39,534 bases of DNA from positions 1 through 39,534 of the forward strand of contig NZ_WIJP01000017.1 of NCBI RefSeq assembly GCF_009496155.1, given 5' to 3'. Below the pieces are notes generated by a model. That model saw nothing but the letters and a program-made list of their open reading frames with translations, made no database searches and had not been told where the DNA came from. This DNA is from Streptococcus mitis (GTDB taxonomy: Bacteria; Bacillota; Bacilli; Lactobacillales; Streptococcaceae). A program made the translations under genes and the position numbers. This document shows, one piece after another, positions 9,512 to 17,786 of this stretch (position 1 is its first letter; every line of letters starts with the position of its first letter).

Positions 9512-9517
9512 TATAAT
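9512..9517 (+). promoter_or_regulatory. Extended -10 of queA
   Basis: TATAAT preceded by TGT (extended -10). No good -35. Start of transcription is about 9524, 30 nt before the queA ATG at 9554. Confidence 0.55.
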
Positions 9518-9553
9518 GGATAGGATTAGAATTTAGAAAGAATGAACAGATAT

Positions 9554-10582
9554 ATGAATACAGCTGATTTTGATTTCCACTTGCCAGAGGAATTGATTGC
9601 CCAAACGCCCCTTGAAAAACGGGATGCCTCTAAACTCCTCATCGTCAACCGTGAAACTGGAGAAATGCAGGATAAACACTTCCACTCTATTATTGATATG
9701 CTGGAACCTGGTGATGCCCTTGTCATGAACGACACCCGCGTTCTCCCTGCCCGCCTCTATGGTCAAAAGGAGGAAACTGGAGGTCATGTGGAACTACTCC
9801 TCCTTAAAAACACTAGTGGAGATGAGTGGGAAGTTCTGGCTAAACCTGCCAAACGCCTCAAGGTCGGGACTCGTGTTAGCTTTGGTGATGGTCGCCTCAG
9901 CGCTGTCGTTACAGAAGAATTGACCCACGGAGGCCGTATTGTCCGCTTTGAATACCAAGGAATTTTCCTAGAAGTCTTGGAAAGTCTAGGAGAAATGCCT
10001 CTGCCACCTTATATCCACGAAAAACTGGATGACCGTGAACGCTATCAAACTGTCTATGCCAAGGAAAGTGGCTCTGCTGCTGCACCTACTGCTGGTCTCC
10101 ACTTCACCAAAGAACTGCTGGCAGAAATCCAAGCTAAGGGTGTTCATCTGGTCTATTTGACTCTCCATGTCGGACTTGGAACCTTTAGACCTGTTTCTGT
10201 GGACAATTTGGACGAACACGAAATGCACTCAGAATTCTACCAGCTTTCTGAGGAAGCAGCTGCCACCCTTCGCTCTGTTAAGGAAAATGGTGGTCGTATC
10301 ATCGCTGTTGGAACCACTTCTATCCGTACCTTGGAGACCATTGGTTCCAAGTTTGATGGTAAAATCCAAGCAGATTCTGGCTGGACCAATATCTTTATCA
10401 AACCTGGCTATGACTGGAAGATTGTAGATGCCTTTTCAACCAATTTCCACCTGCCAAAATCAACTCTGGTCATGTTGGTTTCTGCCTTTGCAGGACGAGA
10501 ACTTGTCTTGGATGCTTATCAACATGCCATCAATGAACAGTACCGCTTCTTTAGCTTTGGCGATGCCATGTTTATCTATTAA
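9554..10582 (+). CDS. queA: S-adenosylmethionine:tRNA ribosyltransferase-isomerase
   Basis: 342 aa from the ATG at 9554 ([17 protein letters not shown]). QueA transfers the ribosyl part of SAM onto 7-aminomethyl-7-deazaguanine in tRNA, making epoxyqueuosine at the wobble position. Conserved segments include [15 protein letters not shown] near the N-terminus, [21 protein letters not shown] and NFHLPKSTL. An in-frame ATG four codons upstream exists, but the family begins at MNTADF; ribosome binding signals are weak for both. It is the only housekeeping gene on the plus strand in this half of the window. Confidence 0.95.
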   Translation: MNTADFDFHLPEELIAQTPLEKRDASKLLIVNRETGEMQDKHFHSIIDMLEPGDALVMNDTRVLPARLYGQKEETGGHVELLLLKNTSGDEWEVLAKPAKRLKVGTRVSFGDGRLSAVVTEELTHGGRIVRFEYQGIFLEVLESLGEMPLPPYIHEKLDDRERYQTVYAKESGSAAAPTAGLHFTKELLAEIQAKGVHLVYLTLHVGLGTFRPVSVDNLDEHEMHSEFYQLSEEAAATLRSVKENGGRIIAVGTTSIRTLETIGSKFDGKIQADSGWTNIFIKPGYDWKIVDAFSTNFHLPKSTLVMLVSAFAGRELVLDAYQHAINEQYRFFSFGDAMFIY

Positions 10583-10757
10583 TTTTCATAATCAAAAAAG
10601 CGCATATTATCAGGTGAAATCCTTTGGCGCTCTAAGCTTTTCTAATGATAGGGACAGGTCGCAAAAAAGTCTGAAAAGCTCTTAGAATCGTTGTCTCAGC
10701 ACCAAAAATACGTGAAATCTGCATAATTAAAATAAATTTCAGGGGGAGTTATACAAA
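10583..10757. other. Gap after queA with nested inverted repeats
   Basis: No credible gene. It contains a 12-bp inverted repeat with a 2-nt bulge (TCTAAGCTTTTC at 10631-10642, its complement at 10673-10686) and a shorter outer pair (AGCGC near 10599, GCGCT near 10627). It marks the junction between conserved queA and the accessory patch. Confidence 0.4.
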
Positions 10758-10783
10758 AAAACGACGATTTAAATCGTCGTTTT
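10758..10783. terminator. Bidirectional terminator between queA and the small membrane gene
   Basis: A perfect 26-bp palindrome (13-bp arms, AAACGACGATTT / AAATCGTCGTTT), flanked by A residues on one side and T residues on the other. It lies between two convergent genes. Confidence 0.8.
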
Positions 10784-10823
10784 ACCAATATAAATATGCA
10801 ATCTTTTTTGAAAATACGTCTAT

Positions 10824-11021
10824 TTATTTTTTATGGTTTTTTATTGTAAAGTAGACCCAAACAAATGAACATAGGTTGTCGAAAGCAAATGTAAAAACTG
10901 CAAGGATGATAGCTCCTGTATCTAAATAACCTCTTTCAAGACCGTTTTTCAACAACAACAAGCCTGTAGTTTCGACAAAGATCAAAAATAAAAATATATA
11001 TAAAATTTTCACATTAAGCAT
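10824..11021 (-). CDS. Small two-helix membrane protein, possible immunity protein
   Basis: 65 aa, not recognised. Two hydrophobic segments (about residues 4-24 and 34-58) are joined by a short polar loop (LERGYLDTG), with a basic tail (KNHKK). It is divergent from the secreted glycine-rich protein at 11102, with starts 80 bp apart. Small two-helix proteins next to secreted toxic peptides often act as self-immunity proteins, so that is a reasonable but unproven role. The ribosome binding site (AAAGCGG) is weak. It ends at the bidirectional terminator shared with queA. Confidence 0.6.
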   Translation of the reverse strand: MLNVKILYIFLFLIFVETTGLLLLKNGLERGYLDTGAIILAVFTFAFDNLCSFVWVYFTIKNHKK

Positions 11022-11055
11022 ATTGTTACCGCTTTCTTTTTATTTGGTTTTATTG

Positions 11056-11061
11056 TATAAT
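11056..11061 (+). promoter_or_regulatory. -10 box of the secreted bacteriocin-like gene
   Basis: TATAAT 40 bp upstream of the ATG, with an AAGGAG site 8 nt before the start codon. No clear -35 is seen. Confidence 0.5.
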
Positions 11062-11101
11062 AAAAGTTGAAAAAAATCAAAAATAAAAAGGAGTTTCCGT
11101 T

Positions 11102-11761
11102 ATGTCTAAGATGTTTAAATGCATGTGTTTGCTAGTTATGTCTATTTTCTGTATGTCTAGCATTTCCCCGTCGCTTGTTGTTTTTGCTGATGATAGCTTA
11201 TCGGCAAACTCTAAAGTTGTATCTGGTGAGACTCAGTTTAAGAATGGCTCATCAGTGCGGTTCGGAGATACGCAAGTAAATATTTTAAGTGATGAAGTTC
11301 TTGAGGTGGTCAATCCAGATGGAAGTGTAGACACTATTGAACAACGTGCTGATGGTGTCTATGTCAATGGGTCATTCTATATGGCTTATCAAAAGAATGA
11401 AATCGACCTAAATATATCTTTTAGATCATACGATCCTAATGTTTGGAATTACGTCAACACAATACATGGGAATAAACTAGAAAACACATTCGCTAACTTC
11501 ATGGTTCAATCTGGAATATCCGCGTTTTTTGCTATTATAGGTTCTATGGTGGGTGGCCCATGGGGTGCAATAATTGGTGGAGCAGATTTTGGTATACAAG
11601 CTTATCAGTCTTACTTGGAGTCACAAAGCCCATATCCATACTACATAACAAATACTTATATCCATGTTGCTCAAAGAAAATGGAAGTTTATCACTGGATA
11701 CTATAGAAACTCAGATTATACTGGGTATGAAAAAACCGAAACAACCTACGTGAATTTCTAA
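11102..11761 (+). CDS. Secreted glycine-rich, bacteriocin-like protein of unknown family
   Basis: 219 aa with a strong AAGGAG site. Residues 1-29 form a Sec signal peptide (cleavage likely after VVFA). The mature part has a beta-rich region (about 45-110), then a hydrophobic glycine-zipper segment around residues 135-165 (FFAIIGSMVGGPWGAIIGG), then an aromatic, basic tail with alternating Y/T residues. The glycine-rich hairpin resembles pore-forming bacteriocins, and the layout recalls larger secreted bacteriocins of the geobacillin-26 type, but I do not recognise a family match. The divergent two-helix gene and the accessory position support a toxin/immunity reading; a surface or envelope function is equally possible. 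Confidence 0.7.
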   Translation: MSKMFKCMCLLVMSIFCMSSISPSLVVFADDSLSANSKVVSGETQFKNGSSVRFGDTQVNILSDEVLEVVNPDGSVDTIEQRADGVYVNGSFYMAYQKNEIDLNISFRSYDPNVWNYVNTIHGNKLENTFANFMVQSGISAFFAIIGSMVGGPWGAIIGGADFGIQAYQSYLESQSPYPYYITNTYIHVAQRKWKFITGYYRNSDYTGYEKTETTYVNF

Positions 11762-11804
11762 AATATAAACCCTGCCTAGATATAAAGGTAGGGTTTATAT
11801 TTTA
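11760..11804. terminator. Bidirectional terminator after the bacteriocin-like gene
   Basis: Long near-perfect inverted repeat (AAAATATAAACCCT arm, one mismatch) with an 8-nt loop, ending in T residues. It also contains the stop codon of the frameshifted fragment on the other strand. Confidence 0.8.
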
Positions 11805-12140
11805 GTTAATTGCTCAAGTAATTTGTAAGCATAATACTTGCGAAACTCTATTTGTTCAAGCGGTTCAAAAGCTCTTGTTTTTATCCTCAAGCTCAGCTCT
11901 CCTTTGCTCGATTTCTTCACGTCTTTGGGCAATTTCTGCTTGCGCCTCGGGAGTTTCCAAAGTGCATTGCGACTTGTGAAATTCTACTAGCATATCAACG
12001 ATTTTTGGGTCTAATTCGTTGACATAATCAGGATTTGACCATTTCGGCACGTTGCTTGCAGGTGCTTGCTTTTTGTCGCCTTTTTTGGGCGTTTTGGCTT
12101 GTTGTTCAGCTTTCTGACTATAGTTGACCTCGTGAAATTT
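11795..12140 (-). pseudogene. Frameshifted gene fragment, possibly the tail of a replication protein
   Basis: An open stretch without a start codon begins after a stop at 12141-12143 and runs to a TGA at 11865. One extra T in a TTTT run there breaks the frame: skipping it continues as EPLEQIEFRKYYAY to a stop at 11795. The intact part contains a lysine/glutamine-rich linker, then PKWSNPDYVN and a charged helical tail. The WSNPDY motif recalls C-terminal tails of phage or plasmid replication initiators, but this is from memory and uncertain. A GTG at 12050 could start a 61-aa product, without a good ribosome binding site. Best read as debris of a lost mobile element. Confidence 0.5.
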
Positions 12141-12175
12141 TCATATTATGCGTTTTATAATGAATTAAAAATTCG

Positions 12176-13036
12176 TTAGTCTTTTCTAAAATTCAGATCT
12201 TTCAAACTCTGGACACTAGCATTGATAACCGCGCCGACAATCAAAATCTTAGCAATGAGAATAAACCAGAACATCATGACTACCACGACGATGGAACTAA
12301 AAAAACGGACGTCCACGATGTGATTGACATAATTGTTGACATAGACTGAAAAGATATTAAGTAGTAAGACCAGAGTCAACAAGGCAAAGATACTACCTGG
12401 CAACACAGAGCGAATCCGTCGAACCGTAACATTGGGCAGGAAATAATAAAGCATGACCAAGATAGCAAAAATCAAGGCATAGACCAAGGGGCCTGTTAGG
12501 TCTTGCAAGTAGTCAAATAAAGGACTATCTGATTTCCAGTAACTTTTGATAAGGTTGAGAAGCATGCGGCCAAAGACACTGAGAAAGAGGGCTAAAGCAA
12601 AGAGAATCTGCAAGCCAAAACTGACAAACAAACTCATGAGCTGACTGGAAATCATTCCACGATTTTTTGCTACTCCGTAGGCTTTATTAAAGGCTTTCTG
12701 TAGGAAATTCATGGATTTTGAAAAAGTCCAGAGGGCTGACAAAACCGCAAAACTCAATAAGCCCGTTGACGGTTGGGTCAGCACTTCTGTAATAATATTT
12801 GCCACCACATCATACATGGTATCGGGCAAGAATTCATTGACAACCTTTAAAAAATTGGAAACTGGAATCTGAAAATAAGGTAGGATATTGACCACCACCA
12901 AAAGCAGGGGGAAAATCGAAATCAACCAATAGTAGGCTACTGCGACACTAGTCAACTCACTATCTGATGCTTGATAATAATTCAAAAAGGCTTTTAATAA
13001 AGGCTTGTCTGTCAGCTCTTTCCACCACTTTTTCAT
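12176..13036 (-). CDS. YihY/BrkB-family inner membrane protein
   Basis: 286 aa from the ATG at 13036 (MKKWWKELTDKP), chosen because GGAG lies 7 nt upstream; the earlier in-frame start would overlap that site. Six hydrophobic segments and the family hallmarks AYYWLISIFPLLLVVVNILPY, PSTGLLSFAVLSALWTFSKSM and a C-terminal AVINASVQSL. The family was once called ribonuclease BN in error; its true function is unsettled (transport or envelope role). It follows the antiporter gene by 27 bp and is probably the last gene of that operon. Confidence 0.9.
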   Translation of the reverse strand: MKKWWKELTDKPLLKAFLNYYQASDSELTSVAVAYYWLISIFPLLLVVVNILPYFQIPVSNFLKVVNEFLPDTMYDVVANIITEVLTQPSTGLLSFAVLSALWTFSKSMNFLQKAFNKAYGVAKNRGMISSQLMSLFVSFGLQILFALALFLSVFGRMLLNLIKSYWKSDSPLFDYLQDLTGPLVYALIFAILVMLYYFLPNVTVRRIRSVLPGSIFALLTLVLLLNIFSVYVNNYVNHIVDVRFFSSIVVVVMMFWFILIAKILIVGAVINASVQSLKDLNFRKD

Positions 13037-13063
13037 GTCACACTCCTTCACTTATAATCTTGA

Positions 13064-15118
13064 TTAATTTCTTCTTACCAATTCCACCATATCATAAGGC
13101 AGGGTATTGGCAGCTTCCTTCAGAGAATAGTTCTCTAAGTTATTGACATTTTGTCGTAACTTCTTGGCATACTTGGTCGTAATCAATCGTTTTTCTTCGT
13201 ATTCGAAAATCAACTTGCGCTCCAAATAATAGCCTCTCAGCATTTCATCGATATTGTTGGGCTTGACGCGATTGATAACCCGTTCGACAAAGGCACCACT
13301 GGTGATAATAGCTGTTTCTCGGAGACGAGAATCCTGCATGAAGCTGATCAAGGAACTCTTATAAACCCCTTTTAGGTTCTCCAGACTTTCGATAATCATC
13401 TCAGTATTTTCTAAATAGAGCTCTGCAATTTGGTCATAGTCAAGGGCTCGGAGTTTCTGTGATTCTTCATTTTTCCAACTGCGAAAAGTCTTGCCTAAGG
13501 TAAAGACTTCGTGAAGGAGAAAACGTAAAATCCGCAAGGAAACAAGGAAATAATAGGTCAATCGTGAAGCAAACTTGCGATTGATGCTTTGTTCCATGTT
13601 TTTCAAATAACGCTGGTAGACTCGATAGGCACGCTCACTCATCTTGTCCTCTTCATAAGCCTGTTCTAAACCATCACTTTCAATACTGAGGATGAGAAGT
13701 TTCAAGGCCTCCCAGTCTTCTTGAGCTCCCTTATTTTCTTGACTCAGGATGAGATTTTCAATACGTCCATGATAATTGTCAATGGCTGCATAGAGAGGGA
13801 GCTTATTTCTGGTATCTTCCAACTCTTTTTCCAACTCTAGCGTTACTTCATTCAAAATAGCGATATGCATGAGATAATCCTTGCTTTCTTCCTGTTCATC
13901 AGAAAGATGGGGCAAGACCAAGAGACCTGTTAAAAAGCTTACAAGCGTCACACCTGCGACAAGGAATAGCAAGAGAGGATACTCCTGCTCTAGATTACTT
14001 GGTATCAGAAGAATCGTAGCAATCGACACCGTTCCCTTGACACCTGAGAAGGTCAAAAGAAGCATGTCCTTCATATACTTATTTAGCTTTTTCTTGAGTC
14101 GTCTGGTTCTATAGGCATAATAGCCATAAATCATGACAAAACGAATAGCAAAGAGGACAAAGGTAAGGGCGACAAGAGATAGCAATAACAGTAAGGGATT
14201 ATAGATTGGATTGGTCAAGATAGGCTCTGCTATCATTTCCAACTCCATCCCTAAAATCACGAAGACAGAACCATTGAGCATAAAATTCACTGTATGCCAA
14301 ACCGTCTCGGTCACCGTATCCACTTGGGCTTCGAGGAGCGTAATTTTCTTAAAGCGGCTTGCCTTTAAAATCCCCGCAACCACAACGGCAATAATCCCTG
14401 AAACATGGACTTCTTCTGCCAGGAAGAAGGTCACCAGGGGCAAACTCAATTCTAATAAAAGTTCGCTGGCAATATCCGTTGCTCTCACACTTAGCAAGAA
14501 GCTATGAAGGAAACGGTTGATCATGGCTGTTAAAAAGCCAATCAAAAAACCGCCTAGAATTGAAAAGATGAGCGAACTACTAGCTTGCCCAAGGGAAAAG
14601 GCTCCAGTTGTCCAAGCTGTCAAAGCTACCTGGAAGGCAACCAAACCAGATGCATCATTCAAGAGTCCTTCACCTTTAAGAATATTGGACACGCGCTTAG
14701 GAAAGCTAAAGCGCTCCGAAAGAGAGGCAAAGGCCACCAAATCCGTAGGGCCAAGGGCCGCCCCAACAGCCAAACAAGCTGCCAAGGGGAGGCTGAACCA
14801 AAGAAGATGAGCCAAGCCACCCAAACTCAGTGTCGAGATGAAAATCACTGGAAATATGAGATAGACAATGATTCGCCAGTGCTTTAAAATAGCCGTAATA
14901 TCTGCTTCTTCCGACTCTCTGAAAAGCAAGGGTCCAATAACCAGGGCCAAAAACAACTCTGTATTGAGATGAAAGTCGGTATTGGGTAAAAAGAGACCAA
15001 TCACAATTCCCAAAAGAATTTGCACCAAAGGGAGAGGCAAAAAGGGCAGGAGTTTATTGGTTGTACTTGAGACAATCAATACCAGTAAAAATAGGATGAG
15101 GTAAATCAGTAATTCCAC
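13064..15118 (-). CDS. CPA1-family Na+(K+)/H+ antiporter
   Basis: 684 aa, starting at a GTG (15118) 6 nt after GGAGG. Residues 1-405 are an NhaP-like membrane domain of about 12 helices, with GPTD (D126) and the GEGLLNDA motif; the Asn154-Asp155 pair marks the electroneutral CPA1 type. It exchanges cytoplasmic Na+ or K+ for protons in pH and salt homeostasis. Residues 406-684 form a long, charged, helical cytoplasmic tail that probably regulates transport. It lies 12 bp after the 84-aa gene and upstream of YihY in one operon-like run. Confidence 0.93.
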   Translation of the reverse strand: MELLIYLILFLLVLIVSSTTNKLLPFLPLPLVQILLGIVIGLFLPNTDFHLNTELFLALVIGPLLFRESEEADITAILKHWRIIVYLIFPVIFISTLSLGGLAHLLWFSLPLAACLAVGAALGPTDLVAFASLSERFSFPKRVSNILKGEGLLNDASGLVAFQVALTAWTTGAFSLGQASSSLIFSILGGFLIGFLTAMINRFLHSFLLSVRATDIASELLLELSLPLVTFFLAEEVHVSGIIAVVVAGILKASRFKKITLLEAQVDTVTETVWHTVNFMLNGSVFVILGMELEMIAEPILTNPIYNPLLLLLSLVALTFVLFAIRFVMIYGYYAYRTRRLKKKLNKYMKDMLLLTFSGVKGTVSIATILLIPSNLEQEYPLLLFLVAGVTLVSFLTGLLVLPHLSDEQEESKDYLMHIAILNEVTLELEKELEDTRNKLPLYAAIDNYHGRIENLILSQENKGAQEDWEALKLLILSIESDGLEQAYEEDKMSERAYRVYQRYLKNMEQSINRKFASRLTYYFLVSLRILRFLLHEVFTLGKTFRSWKNEESQKLRALDYDQIAELYLENTEMIIESLENLKGVYKSSLISFMQDSRLRETAIITSGAFVERVINRVKPNNIDEMLRGYYLERKLIFEYEEKRLITTKYAKKLRQNVNNLENYSLKEAANTLPYDMVELVRRN

Positions 15119-15129
15119 GCACTTCCTCC

Positions 15130-15384
15130 TTAGTCTTTTTTACAACAGGATTCAAATATCTCCTTCTGCTCTTTGATTTTTTGGTCAATCTTGGAACAAT
15201 CTTTATGCTCAATTTTTCTCTGGCACCGTTCCATTTCAAGAGCAACTAATTTTTTCTTGATTTTAAGCATTTTTTTGCTCATATGCACTTGATCTAACAC
15301 CCCCACCGCTCGTTCGTGGTGGGTTGATTCAACAAAATTCTGGCGCATGGCATCCAGCTTTTCACGTAGGTATTGTTTATCCAT
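15130..15384 (-). CDS. Small charged protein of unknown function
   Basis: 84 aa, not recognised. No signal peptide or membrane segment. Rich in K/E/Q, predicted helical throughout, and ending in ESCCKKD; a further cysteine pair (C54 and C63) makes four cysteines, possibly for metal binding. Its ATG overlaps the mnmM stop by 8 bp (ATGGATAA), so translation is probably coupled. Confidence 0.75.
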   Translation of the reverse strand: MDKQYLREKLDAMRQNFVESTHHERAVGVLDQVHMSKKMLKIKKKLVALEMERCQRKIEHKDCSKIDQKIKEQKEIFESCCKKD

Positions 15385-15934
15385 GTCTATATCTCTCTAA
15401 TTTCTCAATCATCACTAAAAATGGCGGGTTGTTGACTTGATTCAGGGTTCTGTAAATGGCAGCTGTATACTCTTGTTGGTTCAACTGGCTAACAAAATCC
15501 AAGACAGCATCTCTCTCAAGGTCACCTCCTTCATGCCCATAGTAGATCATAATAGCAATCCGTCCACCTTTGACAAGTAAGTCACACAGCTTTTTCAATG
15601 CTTCAATCGTTGTCTGAGGTCGGGTGATGACAGACTTATCAGCTGACGGCAAATAGCCCAGATTAAAGATCCCTGCCTTGGCTTCTGTCACAAACTGGTC
15701 CAGTGTCTCATGGCCTTGCAAGATTAACTGGGCATTTGTCATTCCAACCTGGTTCAAACGCTCTTGAGTTTTCTCCAGAGCTTGCTCCTGAATATCAAAG
15801 GCATAGACTTGCTTTGCTAACTTAGCTAGAAAAAGCGTGTCATGACCATTTCCCATGGTTGCATCTACTACGATATCATCCTGAGTTACAACCTCAGCCA
15901 AAAAGTCATGTGCCATCTCAAGTGGTCTTTTCAT
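15377..15934 (-). CDS. mnmM: tRNA (mnm5s2U34) methyltransferase, YtqB type
   Basis: 185 aa from the ATG at 15934, which has GGAG 7 nt upstream; a TTG two codons earlier is in frame but too close to that site. Class I SAM-dependent methyltransferase: motif I VVDATMGNGHDT at about residues 24-35, and NLGYLPSADKSV further on. B. subtilis YtqB was identified as MnmM, which methylates the 5-aminomethyl group of the wobble uridine in tRNA. Overlaps the upstream radical SAM gene by 17 bp. Confidence 0.88.
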   Translation of the reverse strand: MKRPLEMAHDFLAEVVTQDDIVVDATMGNGHDTLFLAKLAKQVYAFDIQEQALEKTQERLNQVGMTNAQLILQGHETLDQFVTEAKAGIFNLGYLPSADKSVITRPQTTIEALKKLCDLLVKGGRIAIMIYYGHEGGDLERDAVLDFVSQLNQQEYTAAIYRTLNQVNNPPFLVMIEKLERYRHG

Positions 15935-16865
15935 TTTCAAACTCCTGTTTTACAGCCTTGCATCCTTGAACACTTCCGCGACGTCGCATCTCCATCTCAA
16001 TGCTGTTGAGAACTTCCCATTTATTGAGACTCCACATAGGTCCAATCAGCATATCTCTAGGTGCATCTCCTGTGATTCGATGGATGACGATATGCTTGGG
16101 AATGATTTCCAGTTGGTCACAGATGACCTTGACATATTCGTCCTGACTCATCAGTTGCAAACGTCCCTCGTGGTAGTCCCGTTGCATACGCGTATTGGTC
16201 ATCAGGTGAAGCAAGTGCAATTTAATCCCTTGAATATCATTATCCGTAACACAGCGGCGTACATTTTCAATCATCATCTCATGGGTTTCACCAGGAAGTC
16301 CATTGATCAGATGGGAAACAATCTCAATCTTGGGATACTTTCTCAAACGCTTAACCGTTTCCACATACAATTCATAGGAGTGGGCGCGATTAATCAGGTC
16401 AGAGGTTGTTTCATAAGTAGTCTGCAAGCCCAATTCTACCGTCACATGCATGCGTTCCGATAACTCAGCCAAATATTCAATGGTTTCGTCTGGTAAACAG
16501 TCTGGCCGTGTTCCGATATTAATTCCTACCACACCTGGCTCGTTGATAGCTTGCTCGTAGCGCTCTCGGATGACTTCCACCTTTTCATGGGTATTGGTAA
16601 AATTTTGAAAATAAACCAGATACTTCTGCACGTCTGGCCACTTACGGTGCATAAAGTCAATTTCCTTATAAAATTGCTCACGGATAGGCGCATCTGGTGC
16701 TACGATAGCATCTCCAGAACCTGAAACCGTACAAAAAGTACAGCCTCCATGAGCCACAGTTCCATCACGATTGGGACAGTCAAATCCCGCATCAATCGGG
16801 ACTTTAAAGGTCTTTTCTCCAAAGAGTTTTCGATAATAATCATTCAAGGTGTTATAAGATTTCAT
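15918..16865 (-). CDS. TIGR01212-family radical SAM protein (YtqA type)
   Basis: 315 aa from the ATG at 16865 (MKSYNTLNDYYRKLFG). Three cysteines in FDCPNRDG...GGCTFC (C-x11-C-x2-C) form the atypical iron-sulfur motif of this family, which is related to the Elp3-like radical SAM group. Conserved ELGLQT and HLINGLPGET segments follow. The substrate is not known to me; pairing with a tRNA wobble methyltransferase points to RNA modification. The promoter's -10 lies 8 bp before the ATG, so the mRNA is predicted to have almost no leader, and the only AAGG is 2 nt from the start codon. Confidence 0.93.
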   Translation of the reverse strand: MKSYNTLNDYYRKLFGEKTFKVPIDAGFDCPNRDGTVAHGGCTFCTVSGSGDAIVAPDAPIREQFYKEIDFMHRKWPDVQKYLVYFQNFTNTHEKVEVIRERYEQAINEPGVVGINIGTRPDCLPDETIEYLAELSERMHVTVELGLQTTYETTSDLINRAHSYELYVETVKRLRKYPKIEIVSHLINGLPGETHEMMIENVRRCVTDNDIQGIKLHLLHLMTNTRMQRDYHEGRLQLMSQDEYVKVICDQLEIIPKHIVIHRITGDAPRDMLIGPMWSLNKWEVLNSIEMEMRRRGSVQGCKAVKQEFENEKTT

Positions 16866-16872
16866 AACCTTC

Positions 16873-16901
16873 ATTATAACAAAAAACATCTACAATCTCA
16901 A
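16873..16901 (-). promoter_or_regulatory. Promoter of the radical SAM operon, predicting a leaderless mRNA
   Basis: TTGAGA (16901-16896), 17-bp spacer, TATAAT (16878-16873) with extended -10 (TGT). The expected start of transcription, 16866-16867, is 1-2 nt from the ATG at 16865. Confidence 0.65.
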
Positions 16902-16959
16902 AAGCCTGACTTTCCTATAAATTCCTCTGTTTCTCGTTTCCTTTAGCCATTTTTTATGA

Positions 16960-16965
16960 TACAAT
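16960..16965 (+). promoter_or_regulatory. Extended -10 of the DUF3397 gene, predicting a leaderless mRNA
   Basis: TACAAT preceded by TGA (extended -10). Seven bases downstream is the A of the ATG at 16972. No usable -35 and no Shine-Dalgarno sequence is seen. Confidence 0.55.
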
Positions 16966-16971
16966 ATGGGT

Positions 16972-17325
16972 ATGATTTTAATGAAATTAGCATCTATTTT
17001 ATTATTGATACTGACCTTAGTCGTCTGCATTATCATAACCAAACTTTTTAGATTAAAAAAACTAGGACGAAACTTTGCGGATTTGGCTTTTCCAGTTTTA
17101 ATATTTGAGTATTACCTGATTACAGCTAAAACCTTTACCCATAATTTCCTCCCTAGACTGGGGCTAGCCCTCTCAGTCCTAGCCATTGTTCTCGTTTTTT
17201 TCTTCCTTTTGAAAAAACGCAGCTTTTACTATCCTAAATTCATCAAATTCTTCTGGCGTGCAGGATTCTTATTGACCCTTGTCATGTATATCGAGATGAT
17301 TGTTGAATTGATGGCTCAGAAATAA
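16972..17325 (+). CDS. DUF3397-domain membrane protein
   Basis: 117 aa from the ATG at 16972 (MILMKLASILL). Four hydrophobic helices with short loops; LFRLKKLGRNFADLAFP and the acidic C-terminal helix YIEMIVELM fit DUF3397, a family of unknown function common in lactic acid bacteria. In-frame ATGs also occur at 16966 (overlapping the promoter) and 16981. I chose 16972 because it coincides with the predicted transcription start. Divergent from the radical SAM operon; ends at a bidirectional terminator. Confidence 0.82.
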   Translation: MILMKLASILLLILTLVVCIIITKLFRLKKLGRNFADLAFPVLIFEYYLITAKTFTHNFLPRLGLALSVLAIVLVFFFLLKKRSFYYPKFIKFFWRAGFLLTLVMYIEMIVELMAQK

Positions 17326-17337
17326 AAAAATGAAATC

Positions 17338-17385
17338 AAAAACACCTCAATCAAACTAAATACAGTGATTGAAGTGTTTTTTTCT
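17338..17385. terminator. Bidirectional terminator between the DUF3397 gene and the frameshifted membrane gene
   Basis: 13-bp inverted repeat with one mismatch (AACACCTCAATCA and its partner) flanked by A and T runs, placed between two convergent genes. Confidence 0.8.
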
Positions 17386-17401
17386 TTATCTATTTTTTTC
17401 A

Positions 17402-17712
17402 TCAATTCCTATTTTCTTTATCAGGAAAGAGATAACCAATACCTACACAAGCTAGCACACCTACTCCAATCACCAAGCCACTTGAAATTGGCAAAAGATC
17501 CAAAATTGCATTCGCAATGATAAAGGCAATAATCAAACACATGAGACTAGCCTTGTAATCCTTTTTCAAAAGATTCTCCAGAGTGAAAAAGAGGAACAGG
17601 CCTACTGGAATCAATGACCAAAGGTTGACATCTAAACTTGGCCAGCCAACAGAACCAAAATACAATACTGTCGCTGCTGTAGTAAAAATACAATTCCCAA
17701 TAATTTTTTCAT
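17402..17712 (-). pseudogene. Small membrane protein gene with a frameshift near its 5' end
   Basis: An ATG at 17712 with a good GGAG site 8 nt upstream opens MKKLLGIVF and then leaves frame at a run of five T residues on the coding strand (plus-strand A run at 17684-17688). Restoring one T gives a continuous 103-aa protein: TTAATVLYFG joins directly to the long frame that ends at 17402. The product would have three or four membrane helices (GLFLFF, ASLMCLIIAFIIANAILDLL, VIGVGVLACVGIGYLF) and a charged end (PDKENRN). The well-kept remainder suggests a recent slip, or an on/off state of a homopolymer, or a sequencing error. Function unknown. Confidence 0.7.
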
Positions 17713-17786
17713 TTCTTTATCTCCAATTTCTTTTTTAGGAACTTGAGTTGTCTAATACTGCCCCCCTCACGTCCTTTACACAAATC

